A stretch of 64,000 bases of DNA from 34-65-8 sp963529855 (GTDB lineage: Bacteria > Pseudomonadota > Alphaproteobacteria > Sphingomonadales > Sphingomonadaceae), in NCBI GenBank assembly GCA_963529855.1, contig CAURZK010000001.1:62001-126000 (forward strand), given 5' to 3'. The notes beneath the pieces are model-generated. The model ran no database searches, was not told the origin of the DNA, and saw only the letters and a program-made list of their open reading frames with translations. The first letter of the stretch is position 1, and each line of letters starts with the position of its first letter. Positions 15,916 through 24,386 of this stretch are shown here, piece after piece. The translations under genes and the position numbers were made by a program.

Positions 15916-16374
15916 CTACCGCGCTGCGAGTACCGGTGGCCGGCCGAGCATCTCGTCCGCCGCCCTGATCAGCGTCGTCCGATCGTTGACCTGCGCCAGT
16001 TGGCTGGCTGCCGACTTCAGCTGCGCGCAGGCCATCCACGGGTGGCCTTGCCCATATTCATTGGCCATGCGTACGTTGATCCGGTCGAGCGCCTTCTTGC
16101 CGACTGATGGCCCGTGCCGGGCGATCCTGTCCCGCTGATGCGTATCGCCCGCGGCGTTCAACGTCATGCGATGAGTGGCAGCGAACCGGCTGTAATCGGA
16201 CTGAAAGTTGTCCTGGCCGAACCGGCATACCAGCGAGCTGACCATCAGCATGATGTCCAGCTTCTGCAGTTTTTCGGCCTCTTCCAGCGCGGCGTTGGCT
16301 TGCGCCGGCGAAGGCGCCAGAACAAGCGTGGCAGCCACGGCCAGCGCGGCCGTCGTCTTCGTGAACATCCCCAT
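15916..16374 (-). CDS. Secreted hypothetical protein
   Basis: 152 residues from MGMFTKTTAALAVAATLVLA, with a Sec signal peptide cleaved near PSPAQA. The start is preferred because GGGGGAGG lies seven bases before it on the minus strand; the frame extends upstream without protein-like content. The mature part is mostly helical, with Cys in SLVCRFG and WMACAQL that could form a disulfide in the periplasm. No family was recognised. It precedes ahcY on the same strand, 145 bases away, and is divergent from the peroxiredoxin gene. Confidence 0.75.
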   Translation of the reverse strand: MGMFTKTTAALAVAATLVLAPSPAQANAALEEAEKLQKLDIMLMVSSLVCRFGQDNFQSDYSRFAATHRMTLNAAGDTHQRDRIARHGPSVGKKALDRINVRMANEYGQGHPWMACAQLKSAASQLAQVNDRTTLIRAADEMLGRPPVLAAR

Positions 16375-16547
16375 GTTGGCCTCCCCCGGCGGAAACCCCA
16401 TTCCGCCCGAGGATGACCATACGATCTTCGCATTTACCCGATCTTCAACAGCGACGGTAAAGCGAAATTCACCAAGCCGAGGCCTTGCGCGCGCCTTGCG
16501 AGGAGCTATCTCCAGCACGGACCGACCTCAAAAAAGGATGATGAACG

Positions 16548-17027
16548 ATGGCTATTTCGGTGGGTGACAAACTGCCCGACGTAACTCTGGTCAAGGCAAC
16601 CGCCGAAGGGCCGGAAAAAGTTCAATCGTCGGAATATTTTGCGGGCAAGACCGTGGCGCTGTTCTCGGTGCCCGGTGCCTATACCCCCACCTGTTCGGCG
16701 CGCCATTTGCCGGGCTACGTCGAGAAGGCTCCCGATCTGAAGGCCAAGGGTGTGGACGAGATCGCCTGCACCGCGGTGAACGACGCATTCGTGCTGGGCG
16801 CCTGGCAGAAGGCGAACGAGGCGGACGACGTCACCATGCTGGCCGACGGGAATGGTGAATTCGCCGAAGCGATCGGCCTGACGATGGACGGCTCAGGCTT
16901 TGGCCTGGGCAAGCGCGGCCAGCGCTATTCAATGATTGTCGAAGATGGCGTGGTCAAGGAACTCAACGTCGAGCAGCCGGGCGATTTCTCGGTGTCGAGC
17001 GCGGAGCACATGCTCGGCCAGCTCTAA
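16548..17027 (+). CDS. Peroxiredoxin (Prx5/PrxII type)
   Basis: A 159-residue thiol peroxidase that reduces hydrogen peroxide and organic peroxides. The peroxidatic centre is in SVPGAYTPTCSARHLPGYV, the PGAxTPxC signature of the Prx5 subfamily (catalytic Cys about residue 49). The conserved Arg region is GLGKRGQRYSMIVEDG. Shine-Dalgarno-like AAAGGATGATG sits a few bases before the ATG. No second resolving Cys is obvious, so a glutaredoxin- or thioredoxin-dependent 1-Cys mechanism is likely. It stands alone between a divergent gene and a convergent folE, with a strong terminator after it. Confidence 0.93.
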   Translation: MAISVGDKLPDVTLVKATAEGPEKVQSSEYFAGKTVALFSVPGAYTPTCSARHLPGYVEKAPDLKAKGVDEIACTAVNDAFVLGAWQKANEADDVTMLADGNGEFAEAIGLTMDGSGFGLGKRGQRYSMIVEDGVVKELNVEQPGDFSVSSAEHMLGQL

Positions 17028-17038
17028 GGGAACGATCA

Positions 17039-17074
17039 GCAGACGCCGCTTGCTGGAGTGGTAGCGGCGTCTGC
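17039..17074 (+). terminator. 12-bp perfect hairpin between convergent prx and folE
   Basis: GCAGACGCCGCT and its exact complement AGCGGCGTCTGC enclose a 12-base loop, 12 bases after the peroxiredoxin stop. There is no marked T-run on either strand; its position between converging genes suggests a bidirectional terminator. Confidence 0.65.
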
Positions 17075-17123
17075 CATCATCGCATCCACGGCCCGACATT
17101 TTCGAGCCGGGATGCAGGCGGGG

Positions 17124-17720
17124 TCAGTAGCCCATCAGGCTCAGCACTTCCTTCCGGCTGCGCTGGTCTTCAAGGAAACAGCCGAGCAGACGGCTGGTCA
17201 CCATGCCGACGCCCGGGGTGCGGACGCCGCGGCCGGTCATGCAACCGTGCTGCGCCTCGATCACGACGGCCACGCCGTGGGGTTCCAGGTGGTCCCAGAT
17301 GCACTGGGCCACTTGCGCCGTCAGCCGTTCCTGGATTTGCAGCCGCCGGGCGAAACCGTGAAGTACGCGGGCGAGCTTCGAAATACCGACGACCCGGTTA
17401 CGGGGCAGATAGGCGATCGCGGCCTTGCCGGTGATAGGAGCCATGTGGTGTTCGCAATGGCTCTGGAACGGGATGTCCTTGAGCAGCACGACTTCGTCAT
17501 AGCCGCCCACCTCCTCGAATACGCGCGAGAGGTGGATCGCCGGGTCTTCCAGATTGCCGACGCAATATTCCTTCCACGCGCGCGCAACGCGCTTGGGCGT
17601 ATCGCGCAAGCCTTCGCGTTCCGGATCGTCGCCTGCCCATTCGATCAGCGTGCGGACCGCGTCCTGCACATGTTCGGGCACGGCAGGCTTGCCCTGCCCA
17701 TCGTCGGCATAGCCATTCAT
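17124..17720 (-). CDS. folE: GTP cyclohydrolase I
   Basis: FolE converts GTP to 7,8-dihydroneopterin triphosphate, the first step of folate (and queuosine/pterin) synthesis. The 198-residue chain has the zinc-site segment FQSHCEHHMAPITGKAAIAY and the second zinc Cys in EAQHGCMTGRGVRTPG. The early motif DTPKRVARAWKEY is also conserved. Its ATG overlaps the phospholipase D gene stop (ATGA), so it is co-translated with it, an unusual partnership. A pteridine-reductase-like SDR occurs 15 kb away. Confidence 0.96.
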   Translation of the reverse strand: MNGYADDGQGKPAVPEHVQDAVRTLIEWAGDDPEREGLRDTPKRVARAWKEYCVGNLEDPAIHLSRVFEEVGGYDEVVLLKDIPFQSHCEHHMAPITGKAAIAYLPRNRVVGISKLARVLHGFARRLQIQERLTAQVAQCIWDHLEPHGVAVVIEAQHGCMTGRGVRTPGVGMVTSRLLGCFLEDQRSRKEVLSLMGY

Positions 17721-19264
17721 CGGCGTCTTTTCCTGATCTTGTTCCTGACACGACCCAGGACCGATCCCCTACGGAACAAACCGCCCTTAGCAAAGGGTTC
17801 GAGCAGTTCATCCGGCTTCTCCGGATCGAGCAGGCCGGATTCCGCCAGCTTCTTCTCTGCCTCGCTCGGCTCTTCCAGTTCGAACCGGCGGAGCGTTCGT
17901 GACCGGCCCATGCCGAGGGACTGGATCATTGCATGCATCGATCCATGCTGTTCGAGCAGCGGGCCTACCTCGCTTTCGTCCAGTCCGCAGTGTTCGGCCA
18001 GCAGGGAATGGCGCAGAGACCGGATCCCGGGCACGGCATGCGCGTTGCCGGGCCGAGCGGCGTCGATGAACACGTCGCATTCGGTATCGAGGCCCATGGA
18101 GCGGTTGTTCATGTTGGCCGATCCGATCCGCAAGACCCGGTCGTCAACGATCATGATCTTCGCATGGACGTATATGGGCGTCTCGCCGGTATACGGAACG
18201 TAGAGATTGAATCTGTTGGACGTATCGACCGTTCCCAGGGTGTGGACGAGCTGGGCGCGGGCGTGGTCCATCGCCTGCTGTTCCAGCCAGCCGTCGGCAT
18301 TGCGAGGGTGGACGATCAGAACCTCGGGCGGATCGGCTTCCGACAGTCGCTTGCACAGCGCCTCCGCGATGCGGCGCGAGGCGAAATACTGGCTTTCAGC
18401 ATAGATGAAATGCCTGGCTTCAGCGATCTGACGTTCGAACAGTTCTGCGATTTCGCACACCTGACGACAGCCATCATATTCCGCCCGGGTCCGGGCAATG
18501 CCGATCTCGACATTCTCGAACTGCGCTACCAGGGCCTTTGGCCAGGTGGATTTCTTTGGCGGATCGACCGGTTCCAGCGTTTCCCCGCCCGCCCGTTCCC
18601 AGCGGCTGCGGCCGAGCAGCCCCAGCGTTGCTGCCACTTCGCCTTCCATCATCATGGTCGCGTCGTGCCACGGGCCATACTGCGAACCACGCGGACGCCG
18701 CCGGCGCGGATCATCCTCGAGATGGTCGCGCGTATCCCAGCGATTGTCGCTCATGTCGATCCCGCCGCAAACCGCCAGGGAATCGTCGATCACGACGATT
18801 TTCTGGTGGTGGCTGCACCCGACGGGATGGGCGGTATCGAACTTGAACTGGATCCGTTTTTTCGGCGCCCACCGGAGCAGATCCACCGCCATGGATCCGC
18901 GGGAAAAGAACTTGAGCGCGCCGTAGCTCCATTTCAGAATCCGGATTTCCAGACCCTTGCGATGGCGATTGAGCCACAGCACGAAACTGCCAAGGCGCAC
19001 GGGATATTCGCGGCTGCGCCCCTTCTGGAACCAGCGCCGGCCCTGGTCGAGATGGATTCGCGTATCGAAATCCCACCCGATCAGAAGAATGCGCTTTTCG
19101 GCTTCCAGCATGGCTTGCTGCATGTGCCGAAAATAAAGCTCGGCATCGACGATAACCGACGCCCGGCTGGCCTGTGCAAAACGCCAGACCCATGGTTCGA
19201 GCGAGGCATCGTCGGGATCTTCGTCAGGCTCCCGGCCGCTGGCAGTCTGCTGGTTCCCCCCCAT
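17717..19264 (-). CDS. Phospholipase D-family protein (two HKD motifs)
   Basis: 515 residues with two intact HxKxxxxD motifs, HHQKIVVID (152-160) and HAKIMIVDD (367-375), each followed by the conserved GG/GSANMNNRS context. This is the duplicated catalytic core of phospholipase D and cardiolipin synthases. There is no signal peptide and no N-terminal membrane helices of the ClsA kind, so a cytosolic or peripheral PLD/ClsC-like enzyme acting on phosphatidyl groups is the best reading. The C-terminus is strongly basic (RNKIRKRRR). It starts 8 bases after the hemerythrin gene and overlaps folE. Confidence 0.85.
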   Translation of the reverse strand: MGGNQQTASGREPDEDPDDASLEPWVWRFAQASRASVIVDAELYFRHMQQAMLEAEKRILLIGWDFDTRIHLDQGRRWFQKGRSREYPVRLGSFVLWLNRHRKGLEIRILKWSYGALKFFSRGSMAVDLLRWAPKKRIQFKFDTAHPVGCSHHQKIVVIDDSLAVCGGIDMSDNRWDTRDHLEDDPRRRRPRGSQYGPWHDATMMMEGEVAATLGLLGRSRWERAGGETLEPVDPPKKSTWPKALVAQFENVEIGIARTRAEYDGCRQVCEIAELFERQIAEARHFIYAESQYFASRRIAEALCKRLSEADPPEVLIVHPRNADGWLEQQAMDHARAQLVHTLGTVDTSNRFNLYVPYTGETPIYVHAKIMIVDDRVLRIGSANMNNRSMGLDTECDVFIDAARPGNAHAVPGIRSLRHSLLAEHCGLDESEVGPLLEQHGSMHAMIQSLGMGRSRTLRRFELEEPSEAEKKLAESGLLDPEKPDELLEPFAKGGLFRRGSVLGRVRNKIRKRRR

Positions 19265-19272
19265 CGCGCGGA

Positions 19273-19764
19273 TTATTCCTTTGCTTCTTCCATCTTTTCC
19301 GGCGTCACCTCGGCCTCGGCCTTTTCCTCGCGCTTGCGGCGATCGAACACCGACTTCATGTGCCGCTCGTCCTCGTCCGTAAGGTACTGCGCGAAGTCGG
19401 GGAAGTGCTCCTCTTCCTCTTCCTCGATGTGGTGACGATAACGGTCATCCAGGGCCTTGAACTTCTGCAGCCAGGCGCCCGTTGCCATGTCCGTGGCTGC
19501 CAGATCGTTGAGCATTTCGTCGATCTCGTGGTGCTCGGCGACGGAATGCCGCGTCTCCCCGGTCGTTTCGGGTTTGCGCATCATGGTCGAATAAAGGGCC
19601 TGCTCTTCGGCAGCGGCGTGCCCTTTCAATTCCTTGGTTAGCTCGACAAACAGCTTCTCACGCTCTTCGCATTCGCCGCTGGTCCGACCGATCCGGTCAA
19701 GCAGGTCGCGATGCTTGTCGTGATCCTGCTTCAGACGTTCGAAAATGGCCTCGCCAGCAGACAT
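19273..19764 (-). CDS. Hemerythrin HHE cation-binding domain protein
   Basis: 163 residues forming a four-helix HHE bundle that would bind a di-iron centre. Candidate iron ligands are His in LKQDHDKHRDLL, GHAAAEEQALY, SVAEHHEIDEML and YRHHIEEEEEEHFPDF. The C-terminal 35 residues are highly charged. Such proteins sense or detoxify oxygen or NO species, and in alphaproteobacteria they are frequent members of the EcfG general stress regulon. An EcfG-like promoter lies directly upstream, and this gene leads the operon with the phospholipase D and folE. Confidence 0.88.
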   Translation of the reverse strand: MSAGEAIFERLKQDHDKHRDLLDRIGRTSGECEEREKLFVELTKELKGHAAAEEQALYSTMMRKPETTGETRHSVAEHHEIDEMLNDLAATDMATGAWLQKFKALDDRYRHHIEEEEEEHFPDFAQYLTDEDERHMKSVFDRRKREEKAEAEVTPEKMEEAKE

Positions 19765-19796
19765 AATAATCCTCGCATATGTTTAGTTATGAGCCC

Positions 19797-19821
19797 AACA
19801 GCCAGGGCGCGCCAAGGTTCC
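19797..19821 (-). promoter_or_regulatory. EcfG-like general-stress promoter before the hemerythrin gene
   Basis: On the minus strand GGAAC (19821-19817), 16 bases, then TGTT. The alphaproteobacterial EcfG consensus is GGAAC-N16/17-CGTT, so only one base differs. The -10 element lies about 33 bases before the start codon, a suitable distance. Confidence 0.5.
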
Positions 19822-19863
19822 GGCTCTCTGGCAATCAGGCTGCGATTGTCCCATATCGCGGAG

Positions 19864-20268
19864 ATGAATTTTGATCGCCGCCCGCCCACCGCAGAAGAGA
19901 TGGAAGAGCTGGCGATGCAATCCGTCCGCTCGCTCCCGCCCCAGTTCCGCGAGCAATTGACCGACGTGGTCGTGCGCGTGGAGGAATTTGCCACGCGCGA
20001 GCAGCTCGATTCCGTCGACATCGCCAGTCGCTGGGATTTGACCGGGCTTTATGAAGGGCGTCCGGTCGGCGAACAGTCGCAGTGGCAATCGGGCGACCTG
20101 CCGCCGATGATCTTCCTGTTCCGCCAGCCGCTGGTGCGGGAATGGCGCGAAACGGGCGTCGCGATGGGTGATCTGGTCCATCATGTGGTCGTGCACGAAG
20201 CGGGCCATCACTTCGGGTTTTCCGACGACGACATGCACGCACTGGAAGACGAAGTGGACGATTTCTAG
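19864..20268 (+). CDS. Zincin-like metallopeptidase-family protein
   Basis: 134 residues from MNFDRRPPTAEEMEELAMQS. The metal-binding helix HHVVVHEAGHHFGFSDDDM carries HExxH (HEAGH), followed by the acidic DDDMHALE. This is the small 'zincin_1' family, whose cellular substrate is unknown. There is no signal peptide, so the protein should be cytoplasmic. The start was chosen over a longer open frame because upstream residues do not resemble the family and would cross the divergent hemerythrin gene. It converges on the PilZ gene, with the two stop codons sharing one CTAG. Confidence 0.8.
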   Translation: MNFDRRPPTAEEMEELAMQSVRSLPPQFREQLTDVVVRVEEFATREQLDSVDIASRWDLTGLYEGRPVGEQSQWQSGDLPPMIFLFRQPLVREWRETGVAMGDLVHHVVVHEAGHHFGFSDDDMHALEDEVDDF

Positions 20269-20567
20269 GGCTGGCGCCTGTCCAGCGTCAAGCGGATATG
20301 TTCGAACACCGGCCCGTAGAGGGGGTTTTCGAACTGGACGCCGACCACCTGCGCTTCGCACCAGCGTACCGTCGCGACGATCGGCCCGATCGAGCCGATC
20401 CGCAGACTGATCTGCGTGCCAGGGATCATGCGTCCGAACCGATCGAAGAAACGGCAACCCGATTCAGAGATGTCGAGAATATCGACATCCTTGGCGACGC
20501 CTGTTCCCGTTCTATAGCGACCCGGTACGGAAATCGCATGCCGTTCTCGGTTGCGATCCTCATTCAT
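20265..20567 (-). CDS. PilZ domain protein (possible c-di-GMP receptor)
   Basis: A 100-residue single PilZ domain. The family binds cyclic di-GMP through RxxxR and (D/N)xSxxG. Here RNRERHAISVPGRY supplies the arginines and DILDISESGCRFF supplies DxSxxG. The C-terminal strands VRWCEAQVVGVQFEN fit the beta-barrel. The start MNEDRNRERH removes an upstream low-quality extension. It follows cckA on the same strand (67-base gap). A diguanylate cyclase/phosphodiesterase at 59.3 kb could control its ligand. Confidence 0.82.
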   Translation of the reverse strand: MNEDRNRERHAISVPGRYRTGTGVAKDVDILDISESGCRFFDRFGRMIPGTQISLRIGSIGPIVATVRWCEAQVVGVQFENPLYGPVFEHIRLTLDRRQP

Positions 20568-20634
20568 CAGGTTTCGATATTGCCGAACCGCGTGCGGCGC
20601 AATCGGTAGTCGCGTTTCGCTTCGATCGACCGGA

Positions 20635-23085
20635 TCAATGCGCGCCCGCGCTGCCGCGCATGATTGCACCGACCTTGTCGCCGATCTGCTGGACGCTGAA
20701 CGGCTTAGCGATGAAATGCATGTCGTCCATATTGATCTCGCTGCGCAGCTGTTCCTCGGCATAGCCTGACATGAACAGAACCGGCATCGCGGGCTTCAGC
20801 TTGCGGATCGCCCGCGCCATGGCCGGACCGTCCATGCCCGACATCACGACATCGCTGACCACGATGTCGAATTCGCCGCCATTGACCACCGCCGCCAGGC
20901 CTTCCTCGCCATCGGCGGTCGGTGTGACGGTGTAGCCGGCGCGAGACAGTGCACGTTCCGCGACAGCGCGCACCATGTCTTCATCCTCGACCAGCAGAAC
21001 CCGGCCGCCGCCCGCCCATTGCGAGGCTGCCGGTTCTTCCGCTTTCTCCTCCACCTTCGGCACAAGGCCTCCCCGGTGGACCGGGAAATAGATCGTGAAG
21101 CGAGCCCCCTCCGGCTCGCCGCCGCGGCCGAGCACGTTGTCGGCAAAGATGAACCCGCCCGATTGCTTGACGATGCCATAAACAGTGGAAAGGCCCAGGC
21201 CGGTGCCCTTCCCCTGTTCCTTGGTGGTAAAGAACGGCTCGAAAATCTTGCCCAGCAATTCAGGCGGCACACCGCCGCCCGTGTCCTGGACGACCAGCAC
21301 GGTGTAATCGTCCGCAGGCACGATTTCCGATGCCATCTTGCGTACGTCCGAAGCCGCCACCCGGCGCGTCGATAACGACAGCCGGCCCGAACCGTCGCCG
21401 CGTGACTGGATGGCATCGCGGGCATTGACCGCAAGATTGACGATCACTTGTTCCAGCTGCTGCGGGTCGGCCCTGACCGGCCCCAAGTCGCGGTCGTGAC
21501 GCACGCGCAGCTCGATCTTCTCGCCCAGCAGCCGCTTCATCAGCTGGCTGACTTCGCTGACGACATCGGGCAGCTGGAGCACTTCGGGCCGTAGGGTCTG
21601 CTGGCGACTGAATGCAAGCAGTTGGCGGGTCAGGCTGGCTGCGCGGTTGGAATTCGCGCGGATCTGCTGGATGTCATCGTAATCGCTATCACCGGGCGTG
21701 TGGCGCAGCAGCATGAGGTCACAATAGCCGATGATCGCCGTCAGCACGTTGTTGAAATCGTGCGCGACGCCGCCGGCCAGCTGGCCAACCGCCTGCATCT
21801 TCGTCGCCTGAGCTACCTGCCGTTTGAGCCGGGTTTCCTCGCTGGTGTCGACCAGGCTGAGCAGTACTGCCGCCTCGCCCAGCCCGCGCACACCGGCAAG
21901 GCCCAAAGACACCGGTTCTTCGGCATTCATGCGCAGCCGCACGGCCATGTCGCCGCTTGCCGCGGGCCCCTTGCCATACCGGCGCACCGCGTCGGCCAGC
22001 GCGCCCTTGTCTTCCTTCACCACCAGGTCGGAAGGATAGGCGGGCAGACCGCGATCCTCGATCCCGGCGGCGCGTATGAACGGCGGGTTGGCGAACAGCA
22101 GCCGCCCATCGCGATCCGTCATGGCCAGCCCCAGCGGCAGCGCGCCGAGCAGCGCCTCCAGCTGCGGGGCAGCGGCTGGCGCCGCACCGTCCCAGCTGCC
22201 TAGCCCCACGCCGCTGTCGATCAGCAACATAAGAGACGCGGCCTCGTCCGCCCCGGCGGCTCGATCATCGCGCGGTGGATTGAGCGGAACCTGGATCAAT
22301 GTCTGCGGGGCGCCCCGCCGCCCTTCCCGCGCAAAATAAATGCGATCGCGATCGTCGGTTCGCAGGTACGTGACGAATTCCTGCCCCGCGAGGGTAGCTG
22401 CCGGATCACCGGCGGCGCGCTCGGCGAAGCCGGGCGTCACGACCCGGATCGTGCCATCGGGCAGAACCAGGGCGCCCTCGATACCTGCGCGCGACAACAG
22501 GCTTCCGAATATGCCGCCGAGCCAGCTGCTCGTTGTTTCCAGCAGGTTGGCGTCTTCGACCGGTTCGAAGCGCCAGATCAGGTAATCATCCCCCCTGCCG
22601 GCGCGATCGGCCCGCGCACGCCATGCGCCATCTCCGCCCAGCGGGTCGAGGCGGCCGGTTTCAGCACGGCCATCGCGCCATGCCTCTCGTGCCGCGCGCC
22701 CCAGTTGCTCGAGCGAGGCACGCTCCAGCGGCAGGTTGGGCGGCGCGTGCTTGGTGCCGAACCAGGCCGTCCATGTCGCGTTCGCGCAGACGAGGCGGTT
22801 CGCCCGGTCGGTGATCGCGACCGCCATGGCATCATGCTCGATTGCAGCGACCGTGACCGACCAGTCGGGCGCCTCTGCCACGTCGCTGTCACTCGTGGCC
22901 GCTGCACGCGGGACCAGCCACAACGCAGCGCCCAGAACCACGATTGCTCCGACAAAACTCAGGGCAACCAGCCCGCTGCCGCTTGCCCACCAGAGTGCAA
23001 GCGCCGTGAATGCGAGCCCGCCGGCGACCGCGGCAATTGCCGGCGGCACCCGGCGCACCGCATCCTCCGCGCCTGCCGGGATCAT
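20635..23085 (-). CDS. cckA: CckA-type hybrid histidine kinase/phosphatase
   Basis: 816 residues: two membrane helices (about 13-33 and 38-58), PAS-like segments, the H-box GQLAGGVAHDFNNVLTAI with His442, an ATPase domain (VNLAVNARDAI, DTGGGVPPELLGKIFEPFFT, GTGLGLSTVYG) and a C-terminal receiver domain (RVLLVEDEDMV ... IVVSDVVMSG, phosphoacceptor Asp745). The AHDFNN H-box and architecture are those of CckA, which phosphorylates the ChpT-CtrA/CpdR pathway and is steered by DivL and by c-di-GMP. The start overlaps the DUF2062 stop (ATGA); the frame extends 154 codons upstream only as a shadow of that gene. DivL is encoded 6.4 kb away on the same strand. Confidence 0.93.
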   Translation of the reverse strand: MIPAGAEDAVRRVPPAIAAVAGGLAFTALALWWASGSGLVALSFVGAIVVLGAALWLVPRAAATSDSDVAEAPDWSVTVAAIEHDAMAVAITDRANRLVCANATWTAWFGTKHAPPNLPLERASLEQLGRAAREAWRDGRAETGRLDPLGGDGAWRARADRAGRGDDYLIWRFEPVEDANLLETTSSWLGGIFGSLLSRAGIEGALVLPDGTIRVVTPGFAERAAGDPAATLAGQEFVTYLRTDDRDRIYFAREGRRGAPQTLIQVPLNPPRDDRAAGADEAASLMLLIDSGVGLGSWDGAAPAAAPQLEALLGALPLGLAMTDRDGRLLFANPPFIRAAGIEDRGLPAYPSDLVVKEDKGALADAVRRYGKGPAASGDMAVRLRMNAEEPVSLGLAGVRGLGEAAVLLSLVDTSEETRLKRQVAQATKMQAVGQLAGGVAHDFNNVLTAIIGYCDLMLLRHTPGDSDYDDIQQIRANSNRAASLTRQLLAFSRQQTLRPEVLQLPDVVSEVSQLMKRLLGEKIELRVRHDRDLGPVRADPQQLEQVIVNLAVNARDAIQSRGDGSGRLSLSTRRVAASDVRKMASEIVPADDYTVLVVQDTGGGVPPELLGKIFEPFFTTKEQGKGTGLGLSTVYGIVKQSGGFIFADNVLGRGGEPEGARFTIYFPVHRGGLVPKVEEKAEEPAASQWAGGGRVLLVEDEDMVRAVAERALSRAGYTVTPTADGEEGLAAVVNGGEFDIVVSDVVMSGMDGPAMARAIRKLKPAMPVLFMSGYAEEQLRSEINMDDMHFIAKPFSVQQIGDKVGAIMRGSAGAH

Positions 23086-23672
23086 CCCTCGCGCGCTTCC
23101 AGCCGGGCGTCGAGTCGTGCCGCCATGTAGCGCAGGCGGCGTGCACGCTTGCGGCCGATAATCAGGCGCCAGACAAAACCTGCCAACAGGTAGCCGATGG
23201 CAGCCGAAACCACGGCCAGGACGATGAACCCGAAAATGGTCACGCCGGCGATGGTCGCCGCTTCGAACACGATCGACCAGTCGCCCGATGCAAAAATGTG
23301 GTTCAGGACCTCGGTCGTGGCCGCGTCCATCTTGAGCACGAACGCCCCGACGCGGTTGGCCATAAACAGCCAGAAGGGCAGAGTAAACGGATTGGTCACG
23401 AAGGTCGCCAGTGCGGCAAGGGGCACATTGGCGCGCGTCGGCAGGGCGAGGAATGCCGCGAGGAAGATCTGCCCGACCGGAACGATGAAGGCCGTAAACA
23501 GCCCCAGCGCGATCCCGCGGGGCACCGACCGCCGGGTGAACCGCCAAAGCTCAGGACTAAGGAAGCGATGCGCGATCGGGCGCAGATACTTGTTCTGCGC
23601 CATCTCCTCGCGCGAGGGCATGTGCTTGCGGATCAAGTCCGCGAGAAAGGTTTTCGAACGTGGTCCGGTCAT
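23082..23672 (-). CDS. DUF2062 membrane protein
   Basis: 196 residues with the DUF2062 core. The conserved RRSVPRGIALGLFTAFIVP and the PFTLPFWLF region are embedded in three or four membrane segments. Function is unknown for the family. The start MTGPRSKTFLADLIRK is preferred to an in-frame ATG 36 bases upstream. The stop overlaps the cckA start, so the two are co-expressed; this DUF2062-cckA coupling may be a sphingomonad trait. Confidence 0.85.
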   Translation of the reverse strand: MTGPRSKTFLADLIRKHMPSREEMAQNKYLRPIAHRFLSPELWRFTRRSVPRGIALGLFTAFIVPVGQIFLAAFLALPTRANVPLAALATFVTNPFTLPFWLFMANRVGAFVLKMDAATTEVLNHIFASGDWSIVFEAATIAGVTIFGFIVLAVVSAAIGYLLAGFVWRLIIGRKRARRLRYMAARLDARLEAREG

Positions 23673-23790
23673 GGTCGCCGCGACGCCTTGCTCGCCTGAA
23701 GTGCGCAATTCAAGCGTCGTATGGTCAATCGGGGCGAAACGGTCATGGCGGGCGATGTGGGTAGCCTGCCCGGGATGAGCAACCGCTGAA

Positions 23791-24273
23791 TCAGCCGCGT
23801 TCGCGCATGATCCGTGCCTTGTCGCGCTGCCAGTCGCGATCCTTCAGGTATTCGCGCTTGTCCTGCGCCTGGCGGCCCTTGGCGAGTGCGAGTTCGACCT
23901 TCGCCCGCCCGGTCTTGTTGAAATAGATGCTCAGCGGCACCAGCGTCATGCCCTTGCGCTCGACCGCGCCGGTCAACTTGGCGATTTCCCGGTGGTGAAG
24001 CAGCAATTTGCGCGGGCGACGCGGTTCGTGATTGAAGCGGTTGCCGTGGCTGAATTCGGGAATGTTGGCATTGACCAGCCAGACCTCTTCCCCGCGCACC
24101 TCGGCATAGCTTTCGGCAATGCTCGCTTCGCCCGCGCGCAGCGCCTTGACCTCGGTGCCCTGCAGCATCAGTCCGGCTTCGAACTTGTCCTCGATCGAAT
24201 AGTCGAACCGCGCGCGCCGGTTTTCGGCGACGGTCTTATGCTTGTCGAATGTTTCGGGTTTCGGGCGCGCCAT
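23791..24273 (-). CDS. smpB: SsrA-binding protein SmpB
   Basis: SmpB binds the tRNA-like part of tmRNA and brings it to stalled ribosomes for trans-translation. The 160-residue chain shows the family blocks NRRARFDYSIEDKFEAGLML, GTEVKALRAG, NANIPEFSHGN and the C-terminal QDKREYLKDRDWQRDKAR tail that inserts in the mRNA channel. No tmRNA gene was recognised in the window. 118 bases separate it from the DUF2062 start downstream; nothing notable was seen in that gap. Confidence 0.97.
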   Translation of the reverse strand: MARPKPETFDKHKTVAENRRARFDYSIEDKFEAGLMLQGTEVKALRAGEASIAESYAEVRGEEVWLVNANIPEFSHGNRFNHEPRRPRKLLLHHREIAKLTGAVERKGMTLVPLSIYFNKTGRAKVELALAKGRQAQDKREYLKDRDWQRDKARIMRERG

Positions 24274-24386
24274 GTCGGCGGGCCATGTAGGGGCTTGGCG
24301 CGATCAAGGGAAGGTCAAGAAAGCGCTTGCCATTCTCGCCCGGCCCGTGCGCATTACCGTGGGGAGCAAGAGGGGGTATATTACCG

